A DNA stretch of 7,803 bases, from positions 1 through 7,803 of the forward strand of contig SKMG01000085.1 of the NCBI GenBank assembly GCA_007121175.1, written 5' to 3'. The position numbers were made by a program, and so were the translations under genes. This DNA is from Trueperaceae bacterium. Lineage in GTDB: Bacteria > Deinococcota > Deinococci > Deinococcales > Trueperaceae. The notes below the pieces were generated by a model. That model did not search any database and was not told the DNA's origin. It saw only the letters and a program-made list of their open reading frames with translations. Shown in pieces: positions 4,589 through 7,803 of the stretch (its first letter is position 1; the number at the start of each line of letters is the position of its first letter).

Positions 4589-5650
4589 ATGCAACGAACA
4601 GCGCTCTTCGACAGGCACGAGGCGCTCGGCGCGCGCATCGTCGATTTCGCCGGCTGGGCGATGCCGATCCAGTACCCGAGCGGCATCAACCACGAGCACC
4701 TCTCGGTCCGCCAAGACGTCGGCGTGTTCGACGTGAGCCACATGGGCGAGCTGCGCGTCTCGGGACCGGACGCAGTGGACTATCTCCGCTGGAGCACCCT
4801 CAACGACGTCGCCCGGCTGCGCGTCGGCCGCGGCCACTACTCGATGCTGCCGAATGACCGCGGCGGCCTGGTCGACGATCTCTACCTCTACCGCGACGCC
4901 GAGGACGACTTCTTGATCGTCGCCAATGCCGGCAACGTCGAGGTGGTCGAGGGCCACCTGCGCGCGCTCGCCGAAGCCTTCGACGTGACCCTCGAAGACG
5001 AGTCCGAGCGCTGGGCGCTGCTCGCGGTACAGGGTCCGGGGGCGGCGCTGCTGCTCGAGCGCCTCGCCGGCACCGATCTCGCGGCGGTGCGCAAGAACCA
5101 GACCTGTGAGGTCGAGATCGATGCCTGCCCGGTGCGGCTGGCGCGCACCGGCTACACCGGCGAGGACGGGTTCGAGGCGTTCGTCGCTCCGGCAGATGCG
5201 AGCGCAGTGTGGGACGCGATCATCGAGGCAGGCGCGGCCCCGTGCGGGTTGGGTGCGCGCGACACGCTGCGTCTCGAAGCGGGCTTCCCGCTCTATGGGC
5301 ACGAGCTCGGTCCTGACACCAATCCGCTCGCCACGCCCTTCGCCTGGGTGGTGAAGGACAAGCCCTTCTACGGCCGCGAGGCGATGTGGGGCGTCGACCC
5401 GGGCCGGCGCTTGGTGGGCATGAAACTGGCCGGACGCGGCATCGCGCGCCAGGGCTACGAGGTCGTGGACGAGCGCGGCGCCCCGCTGGGCGAGGTGACC
5501 TCGGGCACGCTCTCGCCGCTCACACGCGAGGCGATCGCCATGGCCTGGGTGCGCACCAGCCATGCCGATCCCGGCAGCGAAGCGGCGGTCCTGATCCGTG
5601 GCCAGGCCGTGCCGGCCACGGTGGTCGTGCCTCCGTTCTACGGCGGCTGA
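4589..5650 (+). CDS. gcvT: Glycine cleavage system T-protein (aminomethyltransferase)
   Basis: GcvT transfers the methylene group from aminomethyl-lipoyl GcvH to tetrahydrofolate, releasing ammonia and giving 5,10-methylene-THF. Taken from ATG 4589 the protein is 353 residues, close to the family norm of about 360. Visible blocks are the N-terminal Leu-Gly-Ala ... Val-Asp-Phe-Ala-Gly-Trp (13-23), FDVSHMGEL (47-55), GGLVDDL (92-98) with Asp96 corresponding to catalytic Asp101 of the E. coli and human enzymes, RTGYTGEDGFE, the LRLEAGFPLYGHEL folate-site block, and the C-terminal SGTLSPL. An in-frame ATG at 4571 would add six residues not typical of the family and would overlap the predicted -10 box, so 4589 is preferred. 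It is the first gene of a gcvT-gcvH-gcvPA-gcvPB operon, with gcvH 32 nt downstream. Confidence 0.95.
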   Translation: MQRTALFDRHEALGARIVDFAGWAMPIQYPSGINHEHLSVRQDVGVFDVSHMGELRVSGPDAVDYLRWSTLNDVARLRVGRGHYSMLPNDRGGLVDDLYLYRDAEDDFLIVANAGNVEVVEGHLRALAEAFDVTLEDESERWALLAVQGPGAALLLERLAGTDLAAVRKNQTCEVEIDACPVRLARTGYTGEDGFEAFVAPADASAVWDAIIEAGAAPCGLGARDTLRLEAGFPLYGHELGPDTNPLATPFAWVVKDKPFYGREAMWGVDPGRRLVGMKLAGRGIARQGYEVVDERGAPLGEVTSGTLSPLTREAIAMAWVRTSHADPGSEAAVLIRGQAVPATVVVPPFYGG

Positions 5651-5651
5651 G

Positions 5652-5660
5652 CAGGTAGGC
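5652..5660 (+). promoter_or_regulatory. CAGGTAG motif upstream of gcvH
   Basis: CAGGTAG at 5652-5658 repeats exactly the 7-mer that overlaps the candidate -10 of mglB (3428-3434). Here it leads into TAGGCT (5655-5660), a weak -10-like box. It may be an internal promoter in the gcv operon, but no -35 is evident and gcvH has its own strong ribosome site. Confidence 0.2.
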
Positions 5661-5682
5661 TGAAGGCAAAGGGGAGGCAGGC

Positions 5683-6069
5683 ATGCATACGCCAGACACG
5701 CTCCGTTACGCACGCTCACACGAGTGGGCCAGCGCCCCGGACGACGGTCTCGTCACGGTGGGCATCAGCGACTTCGCGCAGGAGCAGTTGGGCGACGTCG
5801 TGTTCGTCGAGCTCCCGACCGTGGGCCGCAAGGTCGCCGCCGGCGATGCGGTCGCCGTGATCGAATCGGTGAAGACGGCATCGGACATCTACGCGCCCGT
5901 GAGCGGCGAGGTCGTCGAGGTGAACGCCGCGCTCGAGGAGGCGCCGGAAGCGATCAACGAGGAGCCCTACGAGGGTGGTTGGCTGTTCCGGCTCCGCGTC
6001 GACGATCCGTCAGCCTGGCACGCCCTGCTCGACGCCGCTGGCTATGAGGCCGTGGCCGAGGCGGAGTGA
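5683..6069 (+). CDS. gcvH: Glycine cleavage system H-protein (lipoyl carrier)
   Basis: GcvH shuttles the aminomethyl intermediate between the P-, T- and L-proteins on a lipoyl group attached to a lysine. The 128 residues are full length for the family. Visible landmarks are the N-terminal YARSHEW (9-15), [20 protein letters not shown] (26-45), the lipoylation loop Glu-Ser-Val-Lys-Thr-Ala-Ser-Asp with Lys64 as the modified residue, and the closing [11 protein letters not shown] block. The ATG follows GGGGAGG (5671-5677) by 5 nt, one of the strongest ribosome sites in the window, in keeping with GcvH being needed in excess over the enzymes. It lies 32 nt after gcvT, and gcvPA starts 2 nt after its stop. 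Lipoylation enzymes are not in the window. Confidence 0.96.
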   Translation: MHTPDTLRYARSHEWASAPDDGLVTVGISDFAQEQLGDVVFVELPTVGRKVAAGDAVAVIESVKTASDIYAPVSGEVVEVNAALEEAPEAINEEPYEGGWLFRLRVDDPSAWHALLDAAGYEAVAEAE

Positions 6070-6071
6070 CC

Positions 6072-7418
6072 ATGGGGTACGTCCCCCACTCGGACGACGA
6101 CGTCCGGCGTGCGCTCGAAGCGATCGGCGTGAGCGACCTCGAGTCGCTCTTCACCGACATCCCTGGGACGCTGCTCGACCCGAACATCGCGCTGCCCGAA
6201 GCGCTCGACGAGGTGACGCTGCTGCGCCGCGTCGACGAGCTCGCGGCACGCGACCGGAGCCGCGGCCCCAACTTCCTAGGCGGCGGCGTGCGCGCCCACT
6301 TCATCCCAGCCGTGACCCCCCACCTCGCCTTCCAGAGCGAGTTCGTGACTGCCTACACGCCCTACCAGCCGGAGGTCTCGCAGGGGGTGCTGCAGGCCAC
6401 CTTCGAGTACCAGAGCATGATGTGCGAGCTGACCGGGCTCTCAGCCTCGAACGCGTCGATGTACGACGGCGCCTCGTCGGTCGCGGAGGCCGCCCTGCTG
6501 GCGGTACGGCACACCGGCCGCGAACGGGTGCTCGTCTCTCGGGGCGTCCATCCCGAGACCATCGAGGTGCTCCAGACCTATCTGTGGCCGCTCCATATCG
6601 AACTCGACGTGATCGAGCTCGAGGGGCTCGCCACACCGACGCTCGAGGTCGGCGACGACGTCGCCTGCCTCATCGTCCAAACGCCGAGCTTCGTGGGAAC
6701 GCTCGAGCCGATGGCCGAGCTCACCCGGGCGGCGCACGCGGCGGGAGCCCTGATGATCGCGGTGGTCGACCCGCTGTCGCTGGCAGTGCTGGCCAGCCCG
6801 GGCGAGTACGGGGCCGACATCGCGGTCGGTGACGGACAGACCATCGGCAACCCGGTCGGCTTCGGCGGACCGTCGTTCGGCTTCATGGTGGTCAGCGAGC
6901 CGCTCGTGCGGCAGCTGCCCGGCCGCCTGGTCGGTCAGACCACCGACGCTGACGGCCGCCGCGCCTTCGTGCTGACGCTGCAGGCGCGCGAGCAGCACAT
7001 CCGGCGCAGCAAGGCGAAGAGCAACATCTGCTCGAACCACCAGCTCACCGCCCTGATGGCGACGATCAACCTCGCGGCGCTCGGCCCGGAAGGCTTGCGC
7101 GAGATGGCCGAAGGGAGCGTGCGCCGAGCGCATCAGCTCGCCGATGCGCTCCGCGCCGCGGGCGGCGACGTGGTGCACGCCACGCGCTTCTTCAACGAGT
7201 TCGTCCTGCGCATCGATCGTGAGCCGCGCGCGTTACGTCGCGAGCTCTCCGAGCGCGGGGTGCGCGCGGCCGTGCCGCTGCCCGACGTCTTCGGGCTGGG
7301 GCACGCCGTGACCTTGAGCGCCACCGAGCTCACCAGCGAGGCCGACATCGAGGCGCTGCTCGCGGCGCTGCGCGACTGCGGGGCACTGACCGGGGCAGCG
7401 CCGGAGGTCGTCTCATGA
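6072..7418 (+). CDS. gcvPA: Glycine dehydrogenase (decarboxylating) subunit 1, P-protein alpha
   Basis: This is the N-terminal half of the split P-protein, which with GcvPB decarboxylates glycine and loads the aminomethyl group onto GcvH. The 448 residues match the usual GcvPA length of about 440-450. Conserved blocks are the start Met-Gly-Tyr-Val-Pro-His, NFLGGG (67-72), TAYTPYQPEVSQG (93-105), FEYQSMMCELTG (111-122) and NASMYDGAS (127-135). Later come the Gly-rich FGGPSFGF region, a TLQAREQHIRRSKAKSNICS block and the C-terminal domain. The PLP lysine belongs to the partner subunit, so its absence here is expected. A GTG at 6066, overlapping the gcvH stop, would add only two residues. ATG 6072 is preferred because GGAG (6063-6066) sits 5 nt before it and family members begin with Met-x-Tyr. 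The stop overlaps the gcvPB start. Confidence 0.95.
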   Translation: MGYVPHSDDDVRRALEAIGVSDLESLFTDIPGTLLDPNIALPEALDEVTLLRRVDELAARDRSRGPNFLGGGVRAHFIPAVTPHLAFQSEFVTAYTPYQPEVSQGVLQATFEYQSMMCELTGLSASNASMYDGASSVAEAALLAVRHTGRERVLVSRGVHPETIEVLQTYLWPLHIELDVIELEGLATPTLEVGDDVACLIVQTPSFVGTLEPMAELTRAAHAAGALMIAVVDPLSLAVLASPGEYGADIAVGDGQTIGNPVGFGGPSFGFMVVSEPLVRQLPGRLVGQTTDADGRRAFVLTLQAREQHIRRSKAKSNICSNHQLTALMATINLAALGPEGLREMAEGSVRRAHQLADALRAAGGDVVHATRFFNEFVLRIDREPRALRRELSERGVRAAVPLPDVFGLGHAVTLSATELTSEADIEALLAALRDCGALTGAAPEVVS

Positions 7419-7803
7419 GCACCAAGGCCGAAGTCCCGCGCGGCGTCGACGTCGCCGATCGCTTCCGCGACGACAGCTACCCGCTGATCTTCGAGCGTTC
7501 CTCCCCCGGCCGACGAGCGGCACGGCCGCCGCTCGTTGCGGGTCCTCAGATGGCAGAGCTGCTCGGCGAAGAGCACCTCCGCGCCGCACCACCGCGGCTG
7601 CCCGAGGTCGCCGAACTCGACCTGGTGCGGCACTACACCCAGCTCGCGCACCGGCAGTTCTCGATCGACGGCAACGTCTACCCGCTCGGCTCGTGCACCA
7701 TGAAGTACAACCCCAAGCTGCACGAGGACGTCGCGGCCCGCTTCCAGGACGTGCACCCGTACCAGGACGAGGGCAGCGCGCAGGGCATCTTGACCATCCT
7801 CGC
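7415..7803 (+). CDS. gcvPB: Glycine dehydrogenase (decarboxylating) subunit 2, P-protein beta (partial, cut by window end)
   Basis: Only the first 129 codons are in the window; the frame is still open at the end, and the family is about 480-500 residues. The ATG overlaps the gcvPA stop as ATGA and has GGAGGT (7403-7408) 6 nt upstream, so translation is probably coupled to give equal subunit amounts. GcvPB landmarks are PLIFERSSPGRR (23-34), RLPEVAELDLVRHYTQL (61-77) and YPLGSCTMKYNP (89-100), the last being a highly conserved active-site block of this subunit. The PLP-binding lysine lies further downstream, outside the window. The N-terminal 20 residues are variable and polar, as in homologues. 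Nothing suggests truncation other than the window edge. Confidence 0.95.
   Translation, partial: MSTKAEVPRGVDVADRFRDDSYPLIFERSSPGRRAARPPLVAGPQMAELLGEEHLRAAPPRLPEVAELDLVRHYTQLAHRQFSIDGNVYPLGSCTMKYNPKLHEDVAARFQDVHPYQDEGSAQGILTIL

Noticed and set aside
4574..5719. Long minus-strand open frame (381 codons) covering all of gcvT and the start of gcvH
   Set aside because: It is antisense to a well-conserved gcvT, is rich in Arg/His/Ala as expected for a shadow frame in GC-rich DNA, and has no recognisable domain.
5975..6832. Plus-strand open frame (285 codons) overlapping gcvH and gcvPA
   Set aside because: It is an Arg/Pro-rich out-of-frame shadow of gcvPA; both overlapped genes are clearly real.

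Overview
This is a GC-rich bacterial window that looks like ordinary chromosome. The best lineage clue is the MglB/MglA pair at 3443-4533. From memory, both proteins resemble the Thermus thermophilus pair nearly end to end, including the unusual TVPGQ switch in MglA. Together with the GC content and start codons placed almost directly after -10-like boxes, this suggests Deinococcota (Deinococcus-Thermus), perhaps a Truepera-like mesophile. That placement is inference, because no search was run.

Layout. (1) 57-1034, plus strand: three small membrane-associated proteins in a tight row (DUF883/YqjD-like, YqjE/holin-X-like, and a small membrane protein with a DUF883-like glycine segment). They resemble the enterobacterial yqjD-yqjE-yqjK cassette. 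(2) 1125-2210, plus: an AI-2E/PerM-family membrane protein. (3) 2211-2545: intergenic, with a perfect inverted repeat and a G-rich repeat patch after the transporter, then a minus-strand tRNA(CAU) with its own promoter and a hairpin terminator touching its CCA end. (4) 2546-3349, minus: glucosamine-6-phosphate deaminase NagB, divergent from the next block. (5) 3443-4533, plus: mglB and mglA, overlapping by 4 bp (ATGA). (6) 4589 to the window end, plus: the glycine cleavage operon gcvT-gcvH-gcvPA-gcvPB, with gcvPB cut off by the window end.

How the genes work together. The gcv genes encode three of the four proteins that oxidatively cleave glycine: the P-protein (as two subunits) decarboxylates it, H carries the aminomethyl group on a lipoyl arm, and T passes the one-carbon unit to tetrahydrofolate. 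The L-protein (dihydrolipoamide dehydrogenase) is not in the window. MglA is a Ras-like polarity GTPase and MglB its roadblock-type activating partner. NagB links amino-sugar and cell-wall metabolism to glycolysis. The first three proteins probably sit at the inner membrane and may bind ribosomes or respond to stress, by analogy with YqjD and ElaB.

I found no mobile element, CRISPR array, phage gene or clear new system. The points most worth a second look are apparently leaderless promoters at mglB and gcvT, the yqj-like cassette outside Proteobacteria, a substituted active-site residue in NagB, and small repeat structures at 1036-1066 and 2211-2252.
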